Origin: Chitinivorax sp. B
Lineage (GTDB): Bacteria; Pseudomonadota; Gammaproteobacteria; Burkholderiales; SCOH01
DNA length: 64,000 bases
Assembly: GCF_005503445.1 (NCBI RefSeq)
Contig: NZ_SCOH01000002.1
Coordinates: 124,001 to 188,000 of the forward strand
Direction of reading: 5' to 3'
Position 1 is the stretch's first letter. Every line of letters begins with the position of its first letter. Of this stretch, positions 14,448 through 23,970 are shown in pieces. A model generated the notes under the pieces. That model was not told the DNA's origin. It searched no databases and was given only the letters and a program-made list of their open reading frames with translations. A program made the translations under genes and the position numbers.

Positions 14448-17159
14448 TCAATCCTGATCAGTGAAACGGGAACGGCTGCGGATGGCTTGCTGGCGTAACA
14501 CCTGTTCCACCTGCCGCGCCACCAGTTGCGCCAAGTGTTGTTCATTCATGCCAGGGCTGGCTTGAATGCTGATGTTGATCACTGGCGCTGGCGCGGATGC
14601 GCTAACACTGCGCTGGGCTTGCATCGGTGGGCGGTGGTCCAACGTTACCGCGCCCGCCAGATTGCCCGCCGTGCCGATGGCCAAGCCCGCGCCCAAGCTG
14701 GTCAGCTTGCTGGTCATGCTCCGTAGCGCCTGCAACGGTCCGCCTTGGCTATCGCTCAGACCTTGGGTGAAACCGGCCATGGTGAAGCTGCCCAGCTCGG
14801 CAAATACTCGGCTGGGGGAATGAATGCCCAGCTTTTCTTTCATCCAACTGATGGCGCTTTCGCCCACACCATTGATAGCACCTTTGAGCTTATACAGTCC
14901 GGCCATAAAGCCCGTCACTAGACCATCCATGATCTGCCCGCCCAGCGTGGCGAACCGGTTCACCAAGCCGCCCAGGAACGTGGTGATACTGTCCCAATGG
15001 CGGATGATCAGACCGGGCAAGCTCCAGTTCAGGAAGAGATTGACCATGCCTTGCGCCACCGCCGCAATACCGGCTTTGATCCGTTCCCAGATGGCCAAAG
15101 TAATGGCGTGCAGGTCTTGCCAGTGCTGTACCACGAACCCAACCACAGTCCAATTCATCAGCACATCGCTGATCCAGTCCACTACGCTACCGACCACTGA
15201 CTTGATACCTTGCCATAGGGCGGCAAACTTCGGCCCCAGCCAGTCCCAATTGCGCCAGAGCACATAGGCCAGTCCGGCAATCGCCGTGATGGCTAAGCCA
15301 ATCGGATTCAACAGCAGTACTCTGCCCAGCCATAACAGCGTATTGCCGATCATCGCCAAGCCACCATGCAGCAGCGCCAAGGCGCCCCCGCTGGTACTTG
15401 CACTGAGACTGAGGGTCTTCAGTGCAAACGACACGGCGGCCAGTGGCGCCAGCACGGCCGCGACAGCCAGCAGCAAACTACCCACCACCGCTAACACCAA
15501 GGCCAGCACGGCGGCAATCTTGGTCAAGGTGGCGGCCAGTTGCGGATTAGCTTTGGTCCAGGCGGCAACTCGATCCGTGACCCGGCCCGCCGTGGCCATG
15601 ATGTCCAGCAACGGTTGGCGCAGTGTCTGGCCGATGGCGCTGGATTGATTGAACAGCTTGTTGTGCAGCATCTGCCAGCGCGCCGACAAGGTGTCGTTCT
15701 TGGCGTCGCCCTCACGCTGCATGCTGCCGCTGGCCTTGGCATCGTTGACCAGCTTCAGCTGCTTACGGTATTCGTCCAGGTTGTCCGCCAGCTTCAGTGC
15801 GTCATCGCCGTATTCCTTGCCGAACAGATCCACCATGACCCCCATGCCATCCCGTGCTGGCAGTTTTTTGACGGCCTCCAGCACGTTCAGAATGGTTTTG
15901 GTCGTGTCCTTGGCCATAGCGGTTTGCACCTGCTTGGCGGTCAGCCCCAGTGCTTTCAACCCATTCTGGAAGCGCTTCGGCTGTTTCTCGGCAATCGCCA
16001 GTTCCCGCACCATGGCTTTGCTGGCAGTAGCGGCAATTTCAGGCGAAGCGCCCAGACTAAGAAAGGTTGAGCCCAAGGCCGCCGCTTCCTTGAAGTTCAT
16101 GCTGCCCGTGCTGCCAGCAATCCGTTGCATGACATTGATGATGTCTGCCCCTTTGGATTGGGCGTTGTCATCCAGATAGTTCAAGGTGTCGCCTAGCTGG
16201 TTGATGTGCTTGATCGGGATTTTGTAGGCATTGGCAATCTTGCCTAAATCCTCCCCCAGCTGACCGGCTGGCAGGTTAAAGGCCGTCGCCGCCAGCGCCC
16301 CGGTTTCAGCAAACGCCAGCAGTTCGGCGCGACCCTTGACGCCCATGCGCGCACCGCCTTCCACCAGCGCGGCCAGCTCGGTGGTCGCCATCGGGATGCG
16401 TTCGGCCATGGCTTTGATGGCGTCGCCCAACTGGTAATAGGTCACGGTCAAGCGGCCATGGTCATCGCGGGCACCCTCCACCTGCCTTGCCACCCCCAGC
16501 ATGGCATCCTCGTAACGGCTGTAATCGCGGATGGCTTTGATCACCGGTAGGCCGGCAGTGGCGCCCATGCCCACCGTTGCTGCGCCAACCCCGGCCAAGC
16601 GCTCGCGGTTTTCTAAACGGTGCTCGTATTGGCTGCGGGCGGCCTGCAGCTTGCGTTGCTGGTCGGCCAGCCGCCCCACTGCCGCTTGTTGCTTGTGCAT
16701 CGCCTGGGTGGTGTCGTGGATGCGGCTGGCCAACTCACGTTCGTGCTGGTTCAACCGGCCAAGGCTGATGCCTTGTTGCTCCAGCGCGGCGCGGGCGGCT
16801 TTGGCGCCCGTCAGCTGCTTATCGTGGGCCAGCGTGAGTTTTTCCACCGCGATTTGTGCGCTTTGTAACTTCCGTTGCATGGCCTCAGTGGGGCTGGCCG
16901 TGGCGGCCAACTGCTGCTGGTACTGGCGCAGCTTGTGCCGGGCATCACTCAATTTGTCAGCGGTGTGCTTAGCGTCCTGGCTCAACTGGCGGAAGGTGGT
17001 GATATGGCCTTGGGTATCGTTCAAGGCTTTCAGTTGGTCGCGGGTCGCTTTCAACTGCTTAGATAAGCCGGTACTGCTTTGCAACACCGCCTTGATCGGC
17101 TTGGTGGCCTTGTCCAAGGCTGCCAGTACCACTTCCAGGCGTAGATTCTTACTACTCAT
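14448..17159 (-). CDS. T: P2 gpT-like tail tape-measure protein
   Basis: A 903-residue protein (P2 gpT is about 815). The first 200 residues are glutamine- and lysine-rich coiled coil, followed by the TP901-type core with the conserved RYEDAMLGVARQV and GGARMGVKGRAELL segments. Hydrophobic segments lie at about 545-580 and 600-640 (VLALVLAVVGSLLLAVAAV and NPIGLAITAIAGLAYVL). The C-terminus has the usual GIHSPSRVFAELG motif. The protein sets tail length and is likely ejected with the DNA. Its start overlaps E' by eight bases. Confidence 0.92.
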   Translation of the reverse strand: MSSKNLRLEVVLAALDKATKPIKAVLQSSTGLSKQLKATRDQLKALNDTQGHITTFRQLSQDAKHTADKLSDARHKLRQYQQQLAATASPTEAMQRKLQSAQIAVEKLTLAHDKQLTGAKAARAALEQQGISLGRLNQHERELASRIHDTTQAMHKQQAAVGRLADQQRKLQAARSQYEHRLENRERLAGVGAATVGMGATAGLPVIKAIRDYSRYEDAMLGVARQVEGARDDHGRLTVTYYQLGDAIKAMAERIPMATTELAALVEGGARMGVKGRAELLAFAETGALAATAFNLPAGQLGEDLGKIANAYKIPIKHINQLGDTLNYLDDNAQSKGADIINVMQRIAGSTGSMNFKEAAALGSTFLSLGASPEIAATASKAMVRELAIAEKQPKRFQNGLKALGLTAKQVQTAMAKDTTKTILNVLEAVKKLPARDGMGVMVDLFGKEYGDDALKLADNLDEYRKQLKLVNDAKASGSMQREGDAKNDTLSARWQMLHNKLFNQSSAIGQTLRQPLLDIMATAGRVTDRVAAWTKANPQLAATLTKIAAVLALVLAVVGSLLLAVAAVLAPLAAVSFALKTLSLSASTSGGALALLHGGLAMIGNTLLWLGRVLLLNPIGLAITAIAGLAYVLWRNWDWLGPKFAALWQGIKSVVGSVVDWISDVLMNWTVVGFVVQHWQDLHAITLAIWERIKAGIAAVAQGMVNLFLNWSLPGLIIRHWDSITTFLGGLVNRFATLGGQIMDGLVTGFMAGLYKLKGAINGVGESAISWMKEKLGIHSPSRVFAELGSFTMAGFTQGLSDSQGGPLQALRSMTSKLTSLGAGLAIGTAGNLAGAVTLDHRPPMQAQRSVSASAPAPVINISIQASPGMNEQHLAQLVARQVEQVLRQQAIRSRSRFTDQD

Positions 17160-17268
17160 GATTGCTCCACCTGACCCGCGCCGCTTCGCGCCAGTCCATC
17201 AACTCGGTTAACGACATGTGCTTGAAGGCAGACGGCGGCCAGTGAAACACCAGCGCGATATCCGCCAT
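17152..17268 (-). CDS. E': P2 gpE' (GpE family), also read as an E+E' extension
   Basis: A 38-residue frame starting MADIALVFHWPPSAF and continuing with LTELMDWREAAR, the signature of the P2 GpE family. It lies in the -1 frame relative to gene E. The preceding frame is open back to the slippery heptamer at 17316-17322, so ribosomes that slip back one base would make an E+E' fusion of about 137 residues (P2: about 142). Such frameshift pairs act as tail assembly chaperones, binding the tape measure. It is too short to be found by length alone. Confidence 0.85.
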   Translation of the reverse strand: MADIALVFHWPPSAFKHMSLTELMDWREAARVRWSNHE

Positions 17269-17276
17269 CGCATCTT

Positions 17277-17564
17277 CTACCCGGGCAGGGAGTCCGCCAG
17301 CGCTTGCCTCGTCAGCAAAAAAGCCACTACCTCGCTACCCAGTTGTAAGAAATCCGCTGGGTCCAGCTTGCTGATTTCCGGCTCAGTCAGTGCCGGGATG
17401 GTGATGCGGGGCAACAGCTTCATCAAGGTGATGGTCTGTATCTGCAATAACTCGGTCAACGCGCAGCCGCGCAGTTCGCCGGCGCTGGGTTTGCGCAGTT
17501 CGATGGTGGTAATGGTTTGGTCGCCGCGTTGAATCGGCGTATCCAGGGTAATGGTCTTATTCAT
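17277..17564 (-). CDS. E: P2 gpE-like tail assembly chaperone
   Basis: A 95-residue protein of the gpE family (P2: about 91), lying between tail tube FII and tape measure T, the invariant place for the tail chaperone pair. The typical core is TLDTPIQRGDQTITTIELRKP near the N-terminus and later LTEPEISKLDPADF. Codons 81-83 read GCT TTT TTG and contain the -1 slippery site, so a fraction of ribosomes should make the longer E+E' product. Confidence 0.88.
   Translation of the reverse strand: MNKTITLDTPIQRGDQTITTIELRKPSAGELRGCALTELLQIQTITLMKLLPRITIPALTEPEISKLDPADFLQLGSEVVAFLLTRQALADSLPG
17316..17322 (-). promoter_or_regulatory. Programmed -1 frameshift site (T TTT TTG) for E+E'
   Basis: The leftward-read heptamer TTTTTTG falls in the X XXY YYZ register of gene E (GCT TTT TTG, codons 81-83). 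This is the slippery sequence used by P2. After a -1 slip the frame stays open through the E stop and joins the GpE-family frame in phase. The site and open frame are seen directly; use in vivo is inferred from P2. Confidence 0.8.
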
Positions 17565-17579
17565 GTCTGTTTTCCAGGG

Positions 17580-18089
17580 TTAGAGGCCGATGTTCTTGCG
17601 ATGCTGGGCGAGACGATCCACCCCCATCACCTTGAATATCTTGTTGACCAGGTCGATTTCGAGCCAGTCCTTGCCGTTGACGGTGGCCTTGTAATAAGTG
17701 CAGTCGGTTTTGACCTTCCAGGTGCTGTTGTCACCCGGTTTGGCGTCACCCGGGTCCAGCTCGTTATGGCGGCCACGCGCCACAATTTCGACGGCTTGAT
17801 GCATACCGCTGCCTTCTTCGGCATAGCTGCCCATGAAACGGATCAGGCTGGCATCGACCGTGTCCGCACCAAAGTCGGCCACGATCTCCGCTTGCGGACC
17901 GTTATAGGTGTGCTCGATTTCCAGCTTGTCGATGGCCTTGTGCAGCGCCACTGGCCCTAACATGCCAGCACCGTGGTAATCCTCGGTTTTGATGGCCAGC
18001 TTGGGTAATTTGATTTCCACCGCCTCATCAATGAAGGTGTGGCCGTTCACGAACACATTGAACATGCGCAGGGTTCTGGGGAGTGCCAT
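17580..18089 (-). CDS. FII: P2 gpFII-like major tail tube protein
   Basis: A 169-residue protein (P2 FII: about 172) starting MALPRTLRMFNVFVNG, with the conserved EIKLPKLAIKTEDYHGAGM and later GRHNELDPGDAKPG and YYKATVNGKDWLEID segments. It forms the inner tube of the contractile tail. It lies 16 bases behind the sheath gene in the same late operon. Confidence 0.95.
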   Translation of the reverse strand: MALPRTLRMFNVFVNGHTFIDEAVEIKLPKLAIKTEDYHGAGMLGPVALHKAIDKLEIEHTYNGPQAEIVADFGADTVDASLIRFMGSYAEEGSGMHQAVEIVARGRHNELDPGDAKPGDNSTWKVKTDCTYYKATVNGKDWLEIDLVNKIFKVMGVDRLAQHRKNIGL

Positions 18090-18105
18090 AGATAACTGTC
18101 CTTTC

Positions 18106-19278
18106 TCAGCCAGTTACTTTGCTGGCGAAATCCAGCAGGTAACGGTCGGTGATGCGTTGCCGCAGTTGTAGGTTCTCCAGTGGCGGCACCGGCGTGTAGT
18201 CGTAATCCAGCGTCAGCTTGCCGGCCTTCAAGGTGTCCTTGCTGTTGGCTTGCTCGTCATACCAGCAATCGAAGCCCAGTAGATAGCCATTGGTGACCAG
18301 CTCGCGGCCCTTGGCGCGGATGCCTTCCACAATGTCCCTGACTAGTGTCGGATGCATCGGCTTATCGATGGCCCACAGGTGCGCGTCGGCGATGGTGTCA
18401 GCCAGCACTTGCGCAGTGCGGGTGGTGTTCTCGAAGGCAAACAGCGGATCGGTGGCGCAGGTACGGCTGCCCCAGAAACGGAAGCCATCGCGGCGAATCA
18501 AGGTCGTCACATTGGCCGCGTTCAGGTACCCCGCATCGGTAGCCGGGTCTTGTAAGTCCCAATACACGTCCTTATTGATGCCCTGTACCCCTTGCACGGG
18601 CACATTCGACAAGGTTTTGTGCCAGCCTTCGGCTTCATCCAGGTAGGCGCGTAGCCCCAAGGCGCGAGCGGTGGCGTAAGCAATGTTTTCGCTGTTGCTG
18701 GTGGTGTTCCAGTTCACAAAGTCTGGCCAGATCACCATCACTTCGCGTTGCCCGAAATTGGCGCGGTAGGTGCTGGCGTCTTCCTTGGTCTTGCAGTTCC
18801 AGGCGGATACGTAGGCGAAGGCACGCAGCTTGGCGGCGACACTGGCCAGTTCGGTCGCCACCGGCAGGCTATCCAGCCCAGGGGCGCCCAGAATGCGCGG
18901 TTTCACCCCTAAGCGCGATTGCGCGGCCAGCAAGGCTTTGATGCCCGTGAATTTGCCATCGGGCGTGGTGGTACCAATCACATTGCTGGTAGTGTCGGCG
19001 TCGGTGGCCCCTTGCTTGACCCGTACCACCACCACCAGCGGCTTGGCTTGGTCGGCGATGGCATCCAGCGCAGCGGCCAAGGTGCCTTTGCTGCCGGCCT
19101 TGCCAATGGCGGTGTAGATGTCGGTGATTAAGACCGGGGTGTTTTCTGGAAAAGTGACCGGGTCGGCATCCTCGGCGAGGGCGACCAAGCCAATGACAGC
19201 GGTTGAGATAGTACGAATCGGCCGGGTACCCTCGTTGAGTTCCAGTACCCTGACCCCATGATGATAGTCGGTAGCCAT
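18106..19278 (-). CDS. FI: P2 gpFI-like tail sheath protein
   Basis: A 390-residue protein (P2 FI: about 396), starting [21 protein letters not shown] with the typical [17 protein letters not shown]. The C-terminus carries [19 protein letters not shown], the family end. It builds the contractile sheath around the tail tube. It is the first gene of its late operon; a candidate activator site lies at 19350-19372, centred about 83 bases before its start codon, as expected for an Ogr-dependent promoter. Confidence 0.95.
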   Translation of the reverse strand: MATDYHHGVRVLELNEGTRPIRTISTAVIGLVALAEDADPVTFPENTPVLITDIYTAIGKAGSKGTLAAALDAIADQAKPLVVVVRVKQGATDADTTSNVIGTTTPDGKFTGIKALLAAQSRLGVKPRILGAPGLDSLPVATELASVAAKLRAFAYVSAWNCKTKEDASTYRANFGQREVMVIWPDFVNWNTTSNSENIAYATARALGLRAYLDEAEGWHKTLSNVPVQGVQGINKDVYWDLQDPATDAGYLNAANVTTLIRRDGFRFWGSRTCATDPLFAFENTTRTAQVLADTIADAHLWAIDKPMHPTLVRDIVEGIRAKGRELVTNGYLLGFDCWYDEQANSKDTLKAGKLTLDYDYTPVPPLENLQLRQRITDRYLLDFASKVTG

Positions 19279-19349
19279 ATCAAGCCAAGTTCCCGTGAGT
19301 TAGACGGGAACACTGTACGGGTAAGCCCAACCCACTGCAGCAAGGACTG

Positions 19350-19372
19350 GTCGTATCAGCCTCGGCCACAAG
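19350..19372. promoter_or_regulatory. Candidate Ogr-type activator site before FI
   Basis: GTCGT-N13-ACAAG is a near match to the GTTGT-N13-ACAAC sites at 23971 and 31449. It is centred about 83 bases upstream of the FI start, which fits a promoter activated from about position -55. P2-group activators recognise a TGT/ACA dyad of similar spacing. Confidence 0.5.
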
Positions 19373-19391
19373 CAACGCCCTGCTGCCGGGC

Positions 19392-20141
19392 TTACACCGC
19401 CCAGTGTTGGCGGCTGGCGGCCTCGCGCAAGTGCTGGCTGGCACTGTCGGCCAAGGCTTGGGCGGTGGTTGCATCCTGGGCTTGGCGAATGGCTTCCTTG
19501 GCTTTCAGGCGCCAGGCACGGATGCCATACAAGGCGGCATCCCACTTGGCCGACTCGGTCAGGATGCGCTCGGCCGCTTGCTGACCATTGCAACCGGTAG
19601 CCTCGGCCCAGGCTTGCACCGCCGGCGGTACCGTGCCGCGATAGCTGGCGGCTTGATAGGCACTGGCCTCGGCGCGTGCCCGTTCGTACTCCATGACCCG
19701 CAACGGGTCGCCGGCCACCTGTTGCCGGGCACGGTCGGCCGCCTCGTCCAGCTGGTTGGCCAGTTGGGTTTTGAGTTGCAGCAACAGCGCAGCCGCCTGA
19801 GTGGCGTCCAGCTGCCATTGCCCGTGGCGCCAGACGTGTGCCGGACTGGGTGGCGCTTGTTCGGTGGCGCCCACCTCGGCCGGGCTGGCGCCGAGCTGGG
19901 TCAGCTGGCACGGTTCGCCGGTGGCCAGCCGCCACAATGGCACCGCCCGCCAATCCGCAGCCAGTGTCCAGGTCTGACCGTCAAACACCGCCACCTGCTG
20001 CGGCCCGGCTGGCGGTGGCGGTTGCTCGGTGGCATGGATCGGGACCAGATAGCGCCCCGGCTCCAGTGGCGATGCACAGGCCAGCGAGTGCGCCAGGTAT
20101 TCGCCGGTGTGCGGGTGGTAGTGATAAATACGGGGGGACAT
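19392..20141 (-). CDS. Tail fibre assembly protein (gpG-like)
   Basis: A 249-residue protein from the ATG at 20141, which has GGAG six bases upstream; a GTG two codons earlier is less likely. The N-terminus (IYHYHPHTGEYLAHSLA, then PGRYLVPIHATEQ and a proline-rich stretch) is the usual head of phage tail fibre assembly proteins. The C-terminal half is a helical domain with alanine- and glutamine-rich segments. It helps fold and attach the fibre encoded just upstream (20152-21378). Confidence 0.8.
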   Translation of the reverse strand: MSPRIYHYHPHTGEYLAHSLACASPLEPGRYLVPIHATEQPPPPAGPQQVAVFDGQTWTLAADWRAVPLWRLATGEPCQLTQLGASPAEVGATEQAPPSPAHVWRHGQWQLDATQAAALLLQLKTQLANQLDEAADRARQQVAGDPLRVMEYERARAEASAYQAASYRGTVPPAVQAWAEATGCNGQQAAERILTESAKWDAALYGIRAWRLKAKEAIRQAQDATTAQALADSASQHLREAASRQHWAV

Positions 20142-20151
20142 GGTCACTCCT

Positions 20152-21378
20152 TTAAAAACGAATACAGGCCAGCAAGGCCACGTTACGTGGGCGGGCTTCG
20201 TCGCCGCCGGGGTTCAATTTGCCATGCGGAAAGGTGCGGGCTTCGCGCTGGGTGGCGGCAGGGTTGCCCAAAATGGCGATTTCGTTGCTCATGCCGGGCG
20301 CGCCCCAAATCCCGATGTCTTTCAACGGCGCATAGCCGTCATCCACCGCCCCGCCGGTTTCCGTGACCAGGTAGTGATCATGCTTCAGGTTCTGGCTACC
20401 TTGGCCATAGCCGACGGTGCGTCCCGGATCGATCCCGCGCCCCTCATCGGCGGCCCGGAAGAATTCGCCGCGCAGGTCGGGTACCCGGAAGCTGGTCGCG
20501 TCAACCTCGGCATAGTAGACGCAACCGGCTTCCCAGCTGTTGACCGGTTTAACCAGGTTGTTGTCTTTGGCCCAGCTCCACAGCCCGCCATACACCGCCT
20601 TGGCCAAGCTGGCACCATTGGCCAGCACCGTGCCCGGTGGCGGGGTCGGGGCGCTGTGCAACAGCATGTCCCCACACTGGATCGACCGATACAGCTTCGC
20701 CCCGGCCACCCAGCCCATCAAGCCATAAGGGGGAACATAGATGATGTCTTCCTGCTTGCTGCTGGGTACGGCGCCGTAATAGCCGATGGCATTGCCAATG
20801 CCGTAGCCGGCCAGAGTGCTGGCCTTGTTGGCCTTGCCCGCGATCAGGGTGTTGACGTCATCCGGGGTGGTGTATTGCGGGTGCGGGTCACTGGCCTTCA
20901 CATGCTCGATCAGCACTTGGTCCGCGTATTGCCGTGTCGCCAACACCACACTCGGATCAATCTTCAGTTCCACTGCCGTGGTACTGCTGACGATCAACAC
21001 CAGCCGGATGATCTGGGTGCGGCCGGAGCCGCTGGCCAGCACTGGCTTGTAGGTGTCCGGGCAGTTGGCCACCGCGCACAGGTCGCCGGCCGCGTCGTAC
21101 AGGCCGATTTCGCGTATCCACCAGCCGCCGGCGTCTTCGGGAATGATCTGTTCCGCCACCAGTTGATTGGGATTCTTCGGGTCAACCGACAGCTGGTTGA
21201 GCGCGGCACGGCGGGTTTCGTGAAGCAGGCTGGTTTGGCTGCGGTTGGGCTGCGGCGTGCTACCGTTGCCATCGCCGACGCCCATGTGCGTCAGTTTCAG
21301 GGTGGTGCCCAGGGCGGTGGCGTTGGCCAGCTTGGCTTCGCCGACGGCGGTCAGGATGGCGTAATACTGTGGTGTCAT
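20152..21378 (-). CDS. H: P2 gpH-like tail fibre protein
   Basis: A 408-residue protein, shorter than P2 gpH (about 670). Residues 1-150 match the conserved gpH attachment domain (MTPQYYAILTAVGEAKLANA, then PEDAGGWWIREIGLYD). A short spacer with PHPQYTTPDDV follows, and the C-terminal part is a collar-like domain (GTVLANGAS, FRVPDLRGEFFRAADEGRG) ending in RPRNVALLACIRF. It binds the host surface. The compact size suggests a receptor range set by the C-terminal fold rather than a long shaft. Confidence 0.9.
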   Translation of the reverse strand: MTPQYYAILTAVGEAKLANATALGTTLKLTHMGVGDGNGSTPQPNRSQTSLLHETRRAALNQLSVDPKNPNQLVAEQIIPEDAGGWWIREIGLYDAAGDLCAVANCPDTYKPVLASGSGRTQIIRLVLIVSSTTAVELKIDPSVVLATRQYADQVLIEHVKASDPHPQYTTPDDVNTLIAGKANKASTLAGYGIGNAIGYYGAVPSSKQEDIIYVPPYGLMGWVAGAKLYRSIQCGDMLLHSAPTPPPGTVLANGASLAKAVYGGLWSWAKDNNLVKPVNSWEAGCVYYAEVDATSFRVPDLRGEFFRAADEGRGIDPGRTVGYGQGSQNLKHDHYLVTETGGAVDDGYAPLKDIGIWGAPGMSNEIAILGNPAATQREARTFPHGKLNPGGDEARPRNVALLACIRF

Positions 21379-21379
21379 G

Positions 21380-22000
21380 TCAGGGGTTTCCTTGTATGGT
21401 CAGGGTATCAATCACATGCGACCCACCGGCCGCCCATAGCTGCCCGGTCAGGGTCAATTCGGCCGTGGTATAGGGGTAAATGGTCAGCACATCGCCGCCA
21501 TAACTGGCCACGGTCACCGCTACGGTACCGCTGGTTTCCAGGCTGATGGCCAGGCCCAGCAGATGCCGCGACAGCGGCTTGGCGTCATCGATCACCCGTT
21601 CCAGCTCGCCATACATGGCATCGGTGATGCCCTGTTGGCTGACGCCCACCCGTAGCCGAAAGGTGCCGGGTGGGCCTTGGGGCGTGGTCTGCCACCATTC
21701 CAGGACTTCGATCAAATAGCCGAGCGGTTCCACCACCCGCCGTAGCGCGCCGATGGTGCCCTTGTGCTGATGCACGTAGAACGACGCTTGAATGACCTTG
21801 CGCTTGGTGTCGTCCGACCAATCGACGTCCCAGCGGTCCACCGACAGCGCCCACGCCAGATACGGCAACAGCGCAGGCGGACAACTGGCCGGGTTCCACA
21901 GGCTGCGCAGTGGTACCGGCAAATCACAGTTGCTGGCCAATACGGCCGCTGTACTGCGTTCAAACGGGGTCGTCCCAGGCGGTAACAGTTGATCAGTCAT
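21380..22000 (-). CDS. I: P2 gpI-like baseplate/tail protein
   Basis: A 206-residue protein of the tail protein I family (P2: about 176), with LPPGTTPFERSTAAVLA at the start, LAWALSVDRWDVDW and KGTIGALRRVVEPLGY. I chose the ATG at 22000, which overlaps the end of gene J by eight bases. The extra C-terminal 40 residues form beta strands not present in P2. It connects fibres to the baseplate wedge. Confidence 0.88.
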   Translation of the reverse strand: MTDQLLPPGTTPFERSTAAVLASNCDLPVPLRSLWNPASCPPALLPYLAWALSVDRWDVDWSDDTKRKVIQASFYVHQHKGTIGALRRVVEPLGYLIEVLEWWQTTPQGPPGTFRLRVGVSQQGITDAMYGELERVIDDAKPLSRHLLGLAISLETSGTVAVTVASYGGDVLTIYPYTTAELTLTGQLWAAGGSHVIDTLTIQGNP

Positions 22001-22898
22001 CGGTACCGCCAATGTCAATCTGTGATGCCGTGCAGTACGCCGCCTGATGGCCGGCCAATACCAGATCGGCAGCCGGCTGGCTCAGCTCCACCCGCTGCAC
22101 GCCTTCCACGTGCAAGGCGGCGAACAGCGCGGAGCGGCGAATGTCGCGCCCCAGCCGGCGTTGCTGGGTCAAATAGCGTTGCAGGCTGTGCCCCGCAGCC
22201 GCGCGGATCAACTCCGCTTCCGGCCCCGGATACAGGTACAGCGTGGCAGCCACGGTATAGGGCACGATGGCGGCGCTGTGCACGGTGACCCGGTCACCCA
22301 CCGGGCGCACGTTGTCGTCATTGAGTGCGGTACGGACCGCATTCAATAAGGCCACTGAGGCGGTGCCATCGCCTTGCCGGGATAGCACCGACACCAACAC
22401 TTCACACGGGGCGGGGCTGGTGGCGGTGACATCGGCGACTTGGCCATCGGCCGACAAGGCATGCGAGATATAGGCGGCACGCGGTCCGGCTACTGATAGC
22501 CCCTCGAAGGCCAGTTGCGCTCGTGCCCGTAGGTCGTCGTCGTTTTCCCACAGCTCGACCTTGGGCGGCTGGGCGCTGGCATCGGCCTGTTGTAACCGCT
22601 GGCGGCGGGTGTTGAGATTGGCGCATAGCACGTCCAGGTCAGCGTCCTTGGCGTAGGCCAATAACACCGCTTGGGCGGCTTCGTTGATGCGTTGCCGTAG
22701 CAACAGCTCGCGGTAGGCGTTCTCCTGTAACAGCGCGGTCAGCGGTTCGCTGTCCAAGGCCAGCGTGGCGGCCACCGCTTCGCGTAAAGCAACCGGCAGC
22801 GCCGCCAGCAACTGTTGCTTACGCTGGCTCAACAGGGTTTCGTAATCCAGCACCTCGATCACAGTTGGCGCGGGCAATTGGGTTAGGTTGATGGCCAT
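21993..22898 (-). CDS. J: P2 gpJ-like baseplate assembly protein
   Basis: A 301-residue protein (P2 gpJ: about 302) of the gpJ/gp6 wedge family, starting MAINLTQLPAPTVIEVLDYE, with ALLQENAYRELLLRQRINEAA and the later baseplate core. It forms the baseplate wedge with gpW and gpI. Its start overlaps the gpW stop, and the operon order V-W-J-I-H is the P2 order. Confidence 0.92.
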   Translation of the reverse strand: MAINLTQLPAPTVIEVLDYETLLSQRKQQLLAALPVALREAVAATLALDSEPLTALLQENAYRELLLRQRINEAAQAVLLAYAKDADLDVLCANLNTRRQRLQQADASAQPPKVELWENDDDLRARAQLAFEGLSVAGPRAAYISHALSADGQVADVTATSPAPCEVLVSVLSRQGDGTASVALLNAVRTALNDDNVRPVGDRVTVHSAAIVPYTVAATLYLYPGPEAELIRAAAGHSLQRYLTQQRRLGRDIRRSALFAALHVEGVQRVELSQPAADLVLAGHQAAYCTASQIDIGGTDD

Positions 22899-23263
22899 CA
22901 GGTGGAACCTCGTAACGGTAGCTGTAGCGATTGCAGGGCGGTAGCGGGTTGGTCACGGCGGCGCAGCTCGATGGCAAGTTGAAGGAAGCCCGCCGACTCA
23001 CCGGCTTGCAAGCTGACCCGCTGGAGTTCCACGCGCGATTCCCAGCGGGTAATCGCCATCACGCAGGCCGCAATCAGCTGTAGTTGCGTGGTACCGTTCA
23101 ACGGTCGATCCAGCAAATCCGGAAGCAAGCTGCCAAATTCACGGCGCATCACCCGGCTGCCCAGCGGCGTGGTCAGAATCACCCGCAGGCTTTGCCGGAT
23201 GTGATCCAGCTCGGTCAGGGCGGCCCCGGTAGCGGCATGCAGGCCCAGATAGCGCACGGTCAT
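22898..23263 (-). CDS. W: P2 gpW-like baseplate protein (gp25-like)
   Basis: A 121-residue protein (P2: about 115) of the gp25-like family with RQSLRVILTTPLGSRVMRREFGS, the hallmark segment of the baseplate lysozyme-like wedge subunit. Its ATG overlaps the V stop as ATGA. Confidence 0.92.
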   Translation of the reverse strand: MTVRYLGLHAATGAALTELDHIRQSLRVILTTPLGSRVMRREFGSLLPDLLDRPLNGTTQLQLIAACVMAITRWESRVELQRVSLQAGESAGFLQLAIELRRRDQPATALQSLQLPLRGST

Positions 23264-23925
23264 GATGGCACCCCGGTATGGCCGCCATGGGGGTCGGGGT
23301 GGTTATGTTTGTCCAGTACGACACCATTGCTCGACAGCGTGCCGTGATTGGCGAAATGGCCTTGATGCTCAATGGCACCGCTGATGACGGTTTTACCGCT
23401 CGCCCCCGCTTGGCCCGCCATGCCGGCCAGATAGGTCAACAGCGACTTGGCCAGGGTCTGGCCGTCAACGGTCAGATTGCCGTTGATCTGTACATCGCCG
23501 GTAAACACCGACTGTGGACAATCCACCGTGCAACGCTGGCTGGCTTGCACCCGAGCGGTTTTAATGCCGGTGGCGGATAGGCTACCCGTGCCATGGTGGT
23601 AACGGATCACCGCGCCATCCGGAAAGGCGCACACCTGTTCATCGAGACTATTAGACGGGCTGGGGTGTGGCTCGGCATACAAACCCAGCAACACCACCCC
23701 GGCAGCGGGTTCGCCGCTGGGTGACAGCAATAGGCATTGCTCGCCCACCGTGGGCGGTGACCAAGTGCGGGTAGACCCGGCGCGTAACGTCAACCAGGGC
23801 AGCCAAGTGGAGTGCAGGCCGCCCGATTGCACCCGCACGCGGGGTGGTTGGGGTTGAATGGCAAGGATGGTACCGAACCGAATCAGTGATTCGAGACGGC
23901 GGGCAAGATCAGCGTAAGAGTCCAT
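23260..23925 (-). CDS. V: P2 gpV-like baseplate spike protein
   Basis: A 221-residue protein (P2 gpV: about 211). The N-terminal OB-fold is visible as GTILAIQPQPPRVRVQSG, followed by VGEQCLLLSPSGEP and a beta-helical tip. The C-terminus is histidine-rich (DKHNHPDPHGGHTG), matching the iron-binding H-x-H tip of P2-type membrane-piercing spikes. It is first in its operon; a perfect candidate activator site lies at 23971-23993. Confidence 0.93.
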   Translation of the reverse strand: MDSYADLARRLESLIRFGTILAIQPQPPRVRVQSGGLHSTWLPWLTLRAGSTRTWSPPTVGEQCLLLSPSGEPAAGVVLLGLYAEPHPSPSNSLDEQVCAFPDGAVIRYHHGTGSLSATGIKTARVQASQRCTVDCPQSVFTGDVQINGNLTVDGQTLAKSLLTYLAGMAGQAGASGKTVISGAIEHQGHFANHGTLSSNGVVLDKHNHPDPHGGHTGVPS

Positions 23926-23970
23926 GCGGCGAGTGTGCCGCAGGGACTGTATGCACGGGAATCAAGGGGG

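Noticed and set aside
20140-21546. A 468-residue plus-strand frame over the tail fibre genes
   Set aside because: It is antisense to gpH, which matches P2 family segments along its whole length.
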